From Neoceratodus forsteri (taxonomy: Eukaryota; Chordata; Ceratodontiformes; Ceratodontidae): 64,000 nt of DNA. The position numbers were made by a program, and so were the translations under genes. The notes under the pieces were generated by a model. That model was given only the letters and a program-made list of their open reading frames with translations, did not search any database and had not been told where the DNA came from. Below, one piece after another: positions 54,561 to 64,000 of this stretch (its first letter is position 1; every line of letters starts with the position of its first letter). The stretch lies in contig CM028131.1 in NCBI GenBank assembly GCA_016271365.2, forward strand, positions 170,070,501 to 170,134,500. Direction: 5' to 3'.

Positions 54561-55785
54561 ACCACATTTCAGAGGTGTGTCACTGTCATGTCCCAAAGCA
54601 ACTCAAGTTACATTGGGTAATTAGATCATTGGTCTGTTTGCTGGGCAGAAATGCTGTGTAGTTGAAAGGACTGAAATGATCCCATGAGAGACCATTTTAG
54701 TCCTTTCATTTGCATGAAGCCTGATGGCAAAACTGCTGAGCTTGTTGATGCCCAGCTGGGTTTTGGTAGGTAGTACTTTGACTCATGAGGGGTGGACGAG
54801 TGAGATGTTTGCCAGTGCCACTTAGTCTGCCAAGAGAACACCAGCCACTGGACCCCCATGCTGTTATTCTTTTGATCTTAATAGATGAAACAAGCCGCAG
54901 TGCCCATGTCTCCCTGACAACTTGTAAGTCATGGACATCACTGGTATGCGCTGTCGATAGTTCATGGCATCTACCATCCATCGCTAAGTACACTTTGTTT
55001 GACTTCCACACTCCTGCCATCCTGATGTCACTCCTTGTCTTTTTAATAACAAAAATATTGAATATTTTGTGAGATTTGCAAGAGTCACTGCAGTGAGTCA
55101 AAGAAGCGGTCCCACAAATGAGGAATTCTGAGCTGGTGTGGTGTGCATATAACCCCATGATGTGCTGAGTGCTACAAATATGAGCCTGTAAGATACAGTA
55201 TTGTACTATGTCAGTTGCCTTCTCTTGTATGTCAGATGTATTCTTTTCATATATGATACAGCTTTAGTATGCTGGTTTGCCAGAAAGAGAGGACTGTATT
55301 TCTGGGAGCAAACAGCAGTTCTGCAGCGGCGGTGTGTTTTCTCTCCCGCACTTGATCTCTCTCTCTTTCTCCATGATTTCAGTTGACCAGGCAGCAGGGA
55401 GGAATACAGTTTTGTTGTTTGTTTTTCCTAAGAGTATACAGTAGGGAAAATGTTGAACTCCAGTGTACAGTACCATACTATGTTTTGCATGTGTATGTGT
55501 ATGTGTGGTGTCAACAGCTGCAGTTCGAATAGTAGAGTTGAGAGGCATGTGAACCATTCGCTATAACTGAGGACTTGGTATAGCAAGATTCACTATAGTG
55601 AGGAAGCACTGAATGTGCTCCATCCATGAGACCCATGCAATGGCCTGAGTTGACCGTCAATGAACCGTGATGCCCCATCCCACTACTATCTAGTATTAGT
55701 GCACCAGAGTCATAACTCATTGGGCCACAGTCTCTTGCCTTCTCTCTTCCCCATACCACTGCCTGCTCACCCAGCCCCAGTGCTG
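54561..55785. other. Unassigned interval
   Basis: No recognised repeat family, RNA gene or coding signature. Open frames at 54706-55158 (minus) and 54785-55072 (plus) overlap on opposite strands and lack motifs. Confidence 0.35.
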
Positions 55786-55789
55786 CCAT

Positions 55790-56145
55790 CTGAGCTTGGT
55801 CCTCTCTTCAGGCTGCAACTCATTCAACTGTGCATCCCCCTCTGCTTTTGTCCTGTCCGGAACGACTGCTGTTTGAGTCCTGCCAATTTCCCTGCTCCAT
55901 CCTGAGTCTGACTAAATCCCCAGCAGCCATTCCAAATCACCTGCACAGCAGCCAGAAGTTCCTGACTCTCTATGTCCCAACCCACATGAAGTCCCTGAAG
56001 AATCACTCCTGAATGCTGACTGACTTAGAGCTGGGGGCCTGTTGCCCTCCTCTTTCTGCTGCAACTGATTGCAACCGCAAGTCAGGAACTGAACCCAGGG
56101 CCTCATGAGCAGAACGCGAATACCTAAACTGCCTAGTTTTCAGAG
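55790..56145 (-). mobile_element. tRNA-derived SINE-like repeat
   Basis: The minus strand begins with a tRNA-like head: A-box-like TTTAGGTATTCGCGTTC and B-box-like CTGGGTTCAGTTCCTGA (56097-56081). It continues as non-coding body. It resembles the SINE-B head in general form but I could not align the bodies convincingly. Confidence 0.5.
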
Positions 56146-57013
56146 TGACCATTACAAATAATCATAAGTAGTTTCTTTACTAAGCAATTCATTCTTCATA
56201 TTGCCTTATTTACAGTGATTTTTTTTTCTGTGATTCTCCATAGTGAGTGAAAACTGCTCTACCACACAGTTAAGTATTCGTTGTATTTAACAGTATCTGC
56301 TGGTGTCTGTCAGGTAAATGGATAGGTCTTTTTCTGTAAAGGATGTTTCTGTGATGCAAAGAATTGCTTTGTGCTGTAAAGAATGGCTCTCAGCTGTCAA
56401 TGGGACCCTACTAACAAAAGGGAGAGGATAATTTGGCAGCAGCGTCTCCAGACCCCCCTGCCAACTGAAGGGCTCTCCCTCCCCATAGGATCACTGGACT
56501 GGGCAACCAGGCTACATGGGGATGTAACGATAGCAGTCTGGCAGGGGGTAGAGGCCAGAGCCTGCCCTAAGGGAAGGGAGTTATGGGGTTTAAGAAAACC
56601 TAACCTTGCATCTCTCCAGCCTCTTTGGATCTGCACCCATGACACCTATGGCATGCTGTTGTCGCTTTTCTTCTGGTCACCTGTAATTTGCAGTGGCTGT
56701 AGTAAGTGCTAGATGTTAAACTGCAATGTGAATCTTCAAGGACTGTAAGCCCATTTTACACTTGTGGCACTGCTATGCTGTGTTAATATAAGTTGATGGG
56801 TAGGGTTACCCCACATTGCTGGTTTGACAATATTATGCACCTACTGTACTCACCCTGCTGACTTGAAGCTGTGCTGCTAAGGGTAACTTGTTCACCTCTT
56901 TACAGGTGGTGAAGGTAGTAGCTAGCCACTCTAGATTCTGTGGCTTCATTGTTGTACAGGGATCGTCTCAAGGGTTCCTTGTCCCAAGGTGCCAGCATCT
57001 TGGCCTGTTCTAC
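56146..57013. other. Unassigned interval
   Basis: No supported feature seen. Confidence 0.3.
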
Positions 57014-57014
57014 T

Positions 57015-57412
57015 GTCAGTGGCTCACCAGGGAACACAATGATTATGGGGCCAGAAGATCAAAAGGTTGTGAGTTCCAGCCCAGCAGCACCAGGTACTTG
57101 GGTACTATCCATAACTGACACTGTAGTGCAGTATGAGGGGCTGCTGCACTGGTGAGGTGCCATCCTTCGGATGAGACGTTTAACCAAGATCCATTCTGAC
57201 CATCCCTGGTCACTGTCACTGTTCAGGTGGAAGTAAAAGATCCCATGGCACTTATCAAAGAGCAGTGGTGTTTCCCAGGTGTTGTGCTCAACTTTCTCCC
57301 ATCAGTAAAACAGGTCCATTCAAGCCACCCCCAGGATACTCCTGGAAACAAAGCTATAATATTTTAGTGTGCCTTTCCTGGTCAAAAATTACAAATACTG
57401 TAAATAAATGTT
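57015..57412 (+). mobile_element. tRNA-derived SINE family A, copy 2
   Basis: A tRNA-like head GTCAGTGGCTCAC with B-box-like GGTTGTGAGTTCCAGCC is followed by the same body as copy 1 (GTAGTGCAGTATGAGG, GGATGAGACGTTTAAC, GATCCCATGGCACTTATC). Then come GAGCAGTGG and a tail GTGTGCCTTTCCTGGTCAAA ... TAAATAAATG that resembles the L2 3' end. It is an uncut reference for copy 1 and shows the site where Tx1-A entered that copy. Confidence 0.85.
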
Positions 57413-58391
57413 CAGTAATGGTATTATGAATATTATGAACAAATATGTACATGTTTGCATGGAAAATGGTGAATTATTTGGAATAAAATTATGCTGTGGC
57501 CTTTTCAGATCCAAAATGTGTGTCTGGTTTTGTTCTTCCACACTGGGAGGCAAAGGAGTGCAGGCAACTGGAGGCCCCCGTGGCCAAGGTATGTGTGCCA
57601 TGAAATGAGCTTTTTGCTGTAAAGGTTGTTTTATATACTGTTAAAGGAGACTCTGAGCTGTAAAGGGTGTTCTTGGCTCAGAGATTAACAAAGGGCTGAT
57701 CTATCTAGTTCCCATCAAGTGAGCATTAGCCTGCATATTTACCCCTCATACTGATGCTTGCTGTTCGAGTGGGAGGAAATTAACTTTTGAAACAGTGGCC
57801 AAGTCCTGCTCTTTGCACAATTCAGAATAATGCTTTACAGTTGATATTTGCAATTTTGCACAAAAGTATGTTAGTTTAAAAACTCCTGGTGTGCTGCTGC
57901 ATAATTGGAGCATTTCTACCTTACAAAGCAATGTTTTAAAGAGCACCCTCACAGCATGTACTCCATCTGCACTTAATGGCTCAAAAACTTTCTGCTGGTT
58001 TTAACAATCAGTCTGCTCCTCATTTTCCACCCCCACACCCTGTGATGTTGCCAAACAACACACGATTCCTTACCCATCCAGTATGACTCCATGAAGTTGC
58101 TCCCGCTGCTGCCTTTCGACAGGAGAATTTGTATACAAGACAAGAGGCAGGAGCTAGTAACTGTAGGGAGACCGAAAACAATCATACCCTATTCTGCCTG
58201 CAGAAACTTGATTATCAGAAGTTCAGGGACATAATTCACTTAGCAAATGTTTGACACTCACAGGAAGGAATGCCAAAATTGTGGCAGTCGGGACTGCCCT
58301 AGGTGGGCAACCCAGGGGTACAGCATCAGTACTGAGGATATGTGGTATTTCTGTGAGAGGTCGCCTTCGACAGTGCATTCTGTGTTTACTG
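57413..58391. other. Unassigned interval
   Basis: No recognised repeat family, RNA gene or coding signature. Confidence 0.3.
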
Positions 58392-58582
58392 CAAGTTATT
58401 ACCTGACAAACTCTTTAAATGCTGGGCTTCTGTTTTAAGGGAACATCATGTTATCCTGAACCACCTTATGGTGTGCAATTTACCCTAACTCTTTGTACAC
58501 TATAAGGCAGTTCAAGACAACATTATGAGACTCCCTTAAAACAGAAGCACAGCATATGAAGAGTTCAACTGGTAATAACTTG
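58392..58582. mobile_element. 191-bp foldback element
   Basis: The perfect ends CAAGTTATTACC and GGTAATAACTTG continue as arms of about 80 bases that share GCTTCTGTTTTAAGGGA in inverted position (about 58428 and 58530). No coding frame. Confidence 0.88.
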
Positions 58583-58842
58583 ATATAATATCAGGTTAAC
58601 TAGTGAGTAACATGACATGAATGTTAGAGAAGTAAAGGAAAGGGTCCACTGTAAAAAAACTCTATGTTGTGTTAGGTCCTATTGCCAGAGTGGCCTATTT
58701 GTCTGGCATGTGCTTCCCAGTACAGCTACACAGAACCGTTTCTTTTTCCAGGCCCAGTCAGGAGGAGAGAGGCTAATTACCATTTTTTCCAATTTCATGA
58801 CTCAGCAGTCTACTTTGCGGGGCAGGGCATGGGGTCATACCC

Positions 58843-59187
58843 ATGGACCTCTCCAAGGCCTTTGACAGGGTCGATCACTCCCTCCTCAGCTCCACCTTCC
58901 TCTCCCTTGGACTCTCCAACCCTGCCCATGCCTGGTTCCTCAATTACCTTACTGGCAAGAAGCAATACACCAACTTTAACCAGACCCATTCCCACCTCAC
59001 CACTGTCCAATGTGGGGTCCCCCAAGGGTCTGTCCTTGGTCCGACGTTCTTCACCCTCTTCATCAATGAACTACCATCCGTCCCCACCCATGGGCTCACC
59101 ACCTTATACGCTGACGACCTTGTCATCCTACATAGTGATCGTGACATCGGCTCCATCAATTCCCTACTAAACTCCGACTTCAAGTGA
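58843..59187 (+). pseudogene. L2-VI reverse transcriptase palm
   Basis: A 114-residue frame: MDLSKAFDRVDHSLLSSTF at the start, CGVPQGSVLGPTFFTLFINE (residues about 58-77) and TTLYADDLVILHSD (about 86-99). All palm blocks including YADD are intact. It stops after SDFK at 59187. The next codons read IQSWLAEHKLTTNLKKTQAM, so a single stop substitution interrupts an otherwise open thumb. The fingers are missing because of 5' truncation. Confidence 0.87.
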
Positions 59188-59468
59188 ATCCAATCCTGGC
59201 TGGCTGAACACAAGCTCACCACCAACCTTAAGAAAACCCAGGCCATGCTCTTTGGCTCCCTGAACAGAACTAAATCCTGCCACACACCCCTCCTAATCCA
59301 CGGGGCTGATGGATCGCCCCTGCAGACGGTCCCCACAGTCAAGTACCTCGGCATCACCCTGGACCCCCAACTGGACCTCTCCTTCACATCCTAAACATCT
59401 GCAAAGGCCACAAATGCAAAACTTCGGTCTAGCCCCACAAAGCCAACCTGCCTCACCCCAGCTGACCA

Positions 59469-59960
59469 GTGGCTCTAGCCAGGGGAGTTCTCCTCCCCTT
59501 CCTCTACTACAGACTCGTGACCTTTGCCCCCGTACCTAAATCCACTCTCTCGAAATGGGATACGGACTATAACAGCATCTGCCACTTCGCTCTTTCTGCC
59601 CCTCCCCTTACCCTCTGCTGCGACCTCTACTCTCGTCTCGAATGGCTCCCCCCTGAGAAGCACTGCATCTTTGTAGTAGGTAACTTCATCGACAACATCA
59701 TCAGGTCAGCCACCCCTGCTTCCCTTACCCTTCCTCTCAACCTCAACCCCTCTACCTACCACCTTAGGTCTAGGACTGCACTCAACCGTCCAGTCCCTAG
59801 AACTCGCACCCTTGCGGGGGATCGGGCCTTCACCCACTATGCCCCGAAACTGTGGAACTCATTCCCATCCCTAACACGGGCCACCTCCTCTCATACTGGA
59901 TTTAAAACCTCCATCTGGCACTTCCTGAAGGGCCCCTCCACCTGTCCCTGCACCCCGTAG
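59469..59960 (+). pseudogene. L2-VI C-terminal region
   Basis: A 163-residue plus-strand frame with the L2 C-terminal block GDRAFTHYAPKLWNSFPSL (residues about 118-136), ending in a Cys/Pro-rich tail at the stop. It follows the thumb, with a frame change in the 59390-59470 region. Confidence 0.8.
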
Positions 59961-60372
59961 CCTTGCCCCTACTCTATGCTGACACGGGGAGCCCTGTGCC
60001 CTCTGGCCCCACCGCTCTTACCCTCCTGAAACTACGATATACTGGATCACTCTTACTGGTGCCGCTCACCCCCTTGTAGGCAAACTTAACTCACCCACTG
60101 CCTATAAGTTGGCCTATAGCTCTTATCTCTCCCGGGTCATCTGTAACTACCCCCGGGCTCATGCGTTTTTTTACTGAATGTCTCCACTCTATGTATTGTT
60201 ATATTTCACTGCATGCAATAGTCGTATTAGTCTCCTCACTGTATGTAAAAGCTGTATTAGTCACTGTACCTGTAAAACTCAAGTTTGTAACTCTCCCGGG
60301 TCGCACCTGAAAATAGGCACTTGGATGTCTAGTGTGACTTACCCGGTAAACAAAAGCAAATAAATAAAATAC

Positions 60373-60674
60373 CCCCACAAACAAAAACAGCACAGCAAAC
60401 AAAGCCGCAAGCAAAATGCCGACTGCAGGAATAAGATTGATGTACCGACTGATACAAAATGCCATGCACACCACACAACCTAAGGGAAAACATGTACACG
60501 TTCTCTTTTTTGGGGGGGCTCCACACCCTGAACCTCCCAATGTGGGGGGCTTTTCCCCCCACACTACCTGAAATTATTATATTCCACTCCATGGGGGTGT
60601 GGACCGAGGAGATGAAGAGAAACTTGGGAGGGGGGAAACTTTATTTTTAAGCAAAAAAAAAATGTACAATATCA
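60373..60674. other. Unassigned interval
   Basis: No recognised feature. Homopolymer-rich in places. Confidence 0.3.
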
Positions 60675-60757
60675 GGAGATGGGAACTAAACCCTTGTCCC
60701 CGGGTCTTCACCACTCCAGATGCTAGTACCTTAACCATTTCACCACAGGAGAGGTTC
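60675..60757 (-). repeat. tRNA-like sequence
   Basis: The minus strand has an A-box-like TGGTGAAATGGTTAAGGTAC and a B-box-like AGGGTTTAGTTCCCATC, separated by about 33 bases, and is followed by a run of T (plus-strand A, 60651-60661). It looks like a tRNA-derived repeat head. No clean cloverleaf can be drawn. Confidence 0.5.
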
Positions 60758-60759
60758 AA

Positions 60760-61459
60760 CCAGGCACCACATCTGAAGCTTCTTCAGCCCTTCCTCCATT
60801 CCGTGACTGCGACAACAGTAGCGGTAATTCACTAATGCTATTTTACTCTTGTCATTGTCAGTGGTTTTGGCATTAGTACAGCATGGTGTATTCTGTGTTA
60901 TTATTGCAGCAACCAACTGACCTGGTACTGTGGGGCAGAGGGTCATATCTGGTCAGAAAACTGAGCTGGCATGCAGACTCACTACAGATTTGTTTCGGCA
61001 CAGTTTTTCTGTTACAGGCATGATGTATTCTATTTGGTTTTGTAGAAGCGACTGTTTGTTACAACGTGAGGATGACAGTGTCTGATTCTGACCTTGAGCT
61101 GTATGGAACAGCTCCTTGATCTGGCATGTGTCATGTCTCCACTACAGCTGCATGTATCTGGTCTGTTACCTGCAGTCACTGTCATGCTGAGTGGCTCCTT
61201 TACCTGGTTCTGGTTTCTCAGTACAGCTGAACATAGCTGCCCCATTGTCTTTGCCCAATCAAGCCACAAAGTACAGATGCATGCTGGAGTAGCTCATTTA
61301 TTGGGGCCTTTCAGCCTCTAAAGTATGGTTGTGTGGTGTGGCTCCTTTATCTGGTCCTGGGATGCCAGACTGGGATTCTGGAGGTGTCTCATGACCATCT
61401 CCTTTACTGGTGCAGCCATGCTTGTAGTCCCAAGCTATCAATCAGCAGAACAATCACCA
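60760..61459. other. Unassigned interval
   Basis: No supported feature seen. Confidence 0.3.
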
Positions 61460-61619
61460 GCAGTGCACACATTCTGAAGGTAATGCAAATCATTTCTTTA
61501 AAGCTGAAGAAAGGCACACAAGCCAAATCATCTCAGAAGAAAACAGACCCCAAAATTTCCAGTAGCCCTTACTCTTCCACTGGGGTCTGGTTGCATTACC
61601 TTCGGAGTGTGTACACTGC
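61460..61619. repeat. Inverted-repeat element, ~160 bp
   Basis: GCAGTGCACACATTCTGAAGG TAATGCAA at 61460-61488 pairs with 61591-61619, which reverse-complemented reads GCAGTGTACACACTCCGAAGG TAATGCAA. The arms are 29 bases with three or four differences. No coding frame. Confidence 0.8.
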
Positions 61620-61761
61620 TGTTAGTTGTTTGTTGTTTTTTATCCTGCCTCTCAGTGCAGTGGCCTTTTACAAATACAGCTGCTGACCTGTGCTGGGAGG
61701 GGGACTTTATCCAAATATGTGCTACAATCCAGGAGATGGTATGGAGAAAATGTTGGGGGGG

Positions 61762-61763
61762 GT

Positions 61764-61809
<46 letters not shown>
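61762..61809. repeat. (GT)n microsatellite
   Basis: A run of about 23 GT units with one interruption near its left end. Confidence 0.95.
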
Positions 61810-61811
<2 letters not shown>

Positions 61812-61860
61812 GCTGAATGACAGGGGTACAATGGAGCTGTAAGACTGTGATAGTGTGTTC

Positions 61861-62180
61861 TAGGGGTGTGCTATTAATGAATATTAAATTCCGAATACCA
61901 TGAATAATGCGCTATTCGGTATTTGGAAACTGAATAACTGCACTATTTGGTATTCAACATTCTGTGGGACTTTAAGATCTTGCTGGACTTGTTGCTGAGA
62001 GTTTGCCAAGCCAGATCAAGTGACACTTTGACACTGCTGCATAGTGGAGAGAGATCATAGTGGAGACTGAAGAGAGCTCTAACTCAGGAGATATTAGCAG
62101 TTGAAAAAAAACTATTATTTTCATCACAAAATCTCTGTTTTGGACAGTGTATCTTAGTGCCTAGTACTAGTGGGAGAACT
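61861..62180 (+). mobile_element. hAT-E repeat, copy 2
   Basis: It begins TAGGGGTGTGCTATTAATGA and matches the reverse complement of 51410-51120, including TGGTATTCAACA, GACACTTTGACACTGC and CAGCAGT/TTTTTCAT-like blocks. The far end is not identified. There is no transposase frame. Confidence 0.7.
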
Positions 62181-62707
62181 TGGGGGGGGGTTCCTAGAGA
62201 AATCATCTGATCTAGTGATTTTTTTTTATGTTTGCTTGTGGCACATGCGCAAGAAACATGTTGCGGCAGCTTGCTGCAGAAGCAGGTTTTGGAGGTGCAG
62301 CAGTGTTATGGTCAATGCCACCACTGCATTTTGGGGCTTGTGTGTTGGGCACCAATAAAGGAGTGCACTGCCTGTGACACTAGTTTTAAAGTGTGCCACC
62401 AACTTGAAAGAAAATAGCCGCACCAGTCAGGGAGCACCTCGTCATAGGGGCAGCAGCCTCTTGTTTTGGCCTGAACACTGTGCATGAAGATAGATGTGCA
62501 CATGTTAGCATATGCAGTTTGCTGACAGAAGCTGCGGCTGCAATGGTGGAGCAGCCTGATTGATGCGGTGCAGTGTTCCTCTTCTGGCAGTATGTTTTTA
62601 TGCCAGTTCAATAGTGGGCAGCAGTTTCTGCTCCATTTATTTATGCAAAGTTTAAAAGGTACTGTTGCACCTGAGGCAATGGCTGTGCCTCTGGTCAAAT
62701 AACATAT
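62181..62707. other. Unassigned interval
   Basis: A 128-residue minus-strand frame (62698-62312) and a Cys-rich plus-strand frame (62232-62417) overlap. Neither has a recognised motif. Confidence 0.3.
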
Positions 62708-62959
62708 ATGTACACACTGAGGCTGGAAAGCTTCGGGGACCCAGCACCAGCTAAGCGAGCTGTCACAAAAGCTGTTACAAACTTGGTTTCCATAATAAAA
62801 GGATTATTTGCTGGAAATTGTACCATAGTCCTTTGGTGAGTTTTTCTACTGCTGCCTTATTTCGCTTCCCAATTAAAATGAAATGCAAAGAGCATATTGC
62901 TATTAGACTGCCTTAGCTGGTGCAGGGTCCCTGAAGCTTTCCAGCCTCAATGTGTACAT
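62708..62959. mobile_element. 252-bp MITE with ~48-bp inverted ends
   Basis: The left end ATGTACACACTGAGGCTGG and the right end, reverse-complemented, ATGTACACATTGAGGCTGG continue pairing through CACCAGCTAAG with about four mismatches in 48 bases. No duplication of flanking bases is obvious, and the interior is non-coding. Confidence 0.85.
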
Positions 62960-64000
62960 CCATTTATTTATGCCTCGGTACCAGTGCCTTTCTGTGACTG
63001 ACCACAAGAGAGACCATTGCGTGTGTAAAAAAATTAAAGTCCTGTTCCTCAGTCCTGATGTCTAACAGGGTAAGCCAGGAGCAGAAAGGTAGTGCCAGCA
63101 TGTCATGAGGCAGGATTGCGTGTGGAAAAAAAAAAATTTTTTAAATCCATCCCTGCCTGCCACATGCTGCCGTGCTACCTATGCAGCCCCAAAAAACTCA
63201 TCGGAGCATGATAGACTTTTAAAAGCACTCATTCAATACCATTGTGAAAGTTCAGTTTAAGTTGAAGTGTGAACTATGGAGATTGTCCAATTTTCATGGC
63301 AGAATTTAAAATCTAAATAGCAAGGGGCAACAATGATTTTTTTCAGTTATTGCTAGTATTGGTTCAGAAAGAGCTGGTACTCTGACTTAGCTAAATAAAG
63401 TTCAAGAACCACCAATAAATCTGCGTACACCACAATCACCCACAGAGAGGCCCCCATGAGAAACACTTCACCTTGGCCTTTAAAACATAAGGTCCATAAA
63501 AGTTAATGCTGGTGGTAACATTATTTTCTAATTTTGCTCGAAGCAACAGGGCGGTGTAAATAGGCCTTTTGATATAGTTAGAATAGCATGTTATAGTAAC
63601 ACTCGCCATTTACAATGTTCCCTTCTCACTGGACTTCAGTGTTCATACTTTTAAAGTGTTAGTGCCCCTCAGAGATATTCAATCATGGGTGCAAATGAAC
63701 AACATATCTTACTAGTCAGCACAACCTCCACAATATAGCCAAGAAGCATAAATAAAGAATTATACACCAATTAGGATACACATCCCAGCATGTTTTTCCT
63801 CAGTTTTAGTTTTAAGGCTACTTCTGTGTCCAGGAAGAGTAGGAGCAATTTATCACAGTTCACTCAACTCCCCTTTCCAAAATCGAGGTTCATAAAACTC
63901 GGTACAATAAACCTAAATCACCCAGCCACCTGAGGATCACCCAGCATTGCCACAGGCCCATCTCTCTTATGTTTGGGCAGCAACAGAGTTTAATATTTCT
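62960..64000. other. Unassigned interval to the right edge
   Basis: No recognised repeat family, RNA gene or supported coding frame. Confidence 0.3.

Larger units (their letters stand above)
58843..60372 (+). mobile_element. L2-VI: L2-like LINE, 5'-truncated
   Basis: The element begins within the reverse transcriptase (MDLSKAFDRVDHSLL), runs through the C-terminal region and a 3' UTR, and ends CACCTGAAAATAGGCACTTG ... CTTACCCGGTAAACAAAAGC AAATAAATAAA. It is less decayed than the other L2 copies. Its 3' terminus defines the family of L2-IV and of the SINE-A tail. Confidence 0.9.

Noticed and set aside
1..64000. Host protein-coding exons, bacterial-type operons or endogenous viral genes
   Set aside because: No exon series with splice-site pairs and conserved domains, no operon-like packing, and no gag/protease/integrase or capsid motifs were seen. 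All recognised domains are non-LTR retrotransposon domains.

Overview
The window reads as intergenic DNA from a vertebrate with a large, repeat-laden genome. I found no convincing host gene, exon series or functional RNA gene. Nearly everything with protein-like character is a decayed non-LTR retrotransposon: L1, L2-like, CR1 with an esterase-type ORF1, and Tx1-clade elements whose ORF1 carries zinc knuckles. Around these lie tRNA-derived SINEs, hAT-type and other inverted-repeat DNA elements, foldback hairpins, a satellite of roughly 430 bp and several minisatellites. L1, Tx1, L2, CR1 and a SINE with a V/HE1-like body together fit an amphibian (the CR1 3' end looks caecilian-like to me), a lungfish or a similar large-genome lineage. 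That placement is an impression, not a demonstration.

Layout. 1-6175: a near full-length L1 on the minus strand that runs off the left edge. 6270-8984: a 5'-truncated L1 ORF2 on the plus strand. 9005-9943: an L2-like 3' end. 10411-32373: one deeply nested locus. An outer plus-strand L2 is split at 11299/31382 by a tRNA-derived SINE. That SINE is split by two head-to-tail minus-strand Tx1 elements (Tx1-A, 11549-19956; Tx1-B, 19971-31270). Tx1-A is split by an L2 (12481-15136), and Tx1-B is split by a nearly full-length CR1 (22048-26834) whose 5' end has a duplicated leader block. Reading frames resume across the gaps, so the order of events can be read directly. 32374-36250: another CR1, itself holding two copies of a second SINE family and a CR1 3' end.

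36300-42120: minisatellite, a hAT-like element carrying 157-bp tandem repeats, and a third copy of the second SINE, interrupted by a 2.78-kb hAT-like element. That element has 8-9 bp target duplications, and its core is an inverted array of tRNA-like sequences. 42120-54560: islands of a ~430-bp satellite interrupted by hAT-like MITEs, hairpins, L2 and CR1 ends, a 73-bp piggyBac-like MITE flanked by TTAA, and a 485-bp foldback. An L1 ORF1 fragment and a split 73-bp tandem array lie within the same stretch. 54560-64000: sparser, with tRNA-derived SINEs, a 191-bp foldback, a relatively well kept L2 (58843-60372), and further inverted-repeat elements.

How the parts relate. The autonomous elements supply reverse transcriptase. 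The first SINE has an L2-like 3' tail and so probably used L2 machinery. The hAT-like and foldback elements here carry no transposase that I can recognise. Most frames have stops or frameshifts. The reverse transcriptase YADD box is still readable in both Tx1 copies and in three L2 copies, but is altered in the CR1 and L1 copies where I could read it.
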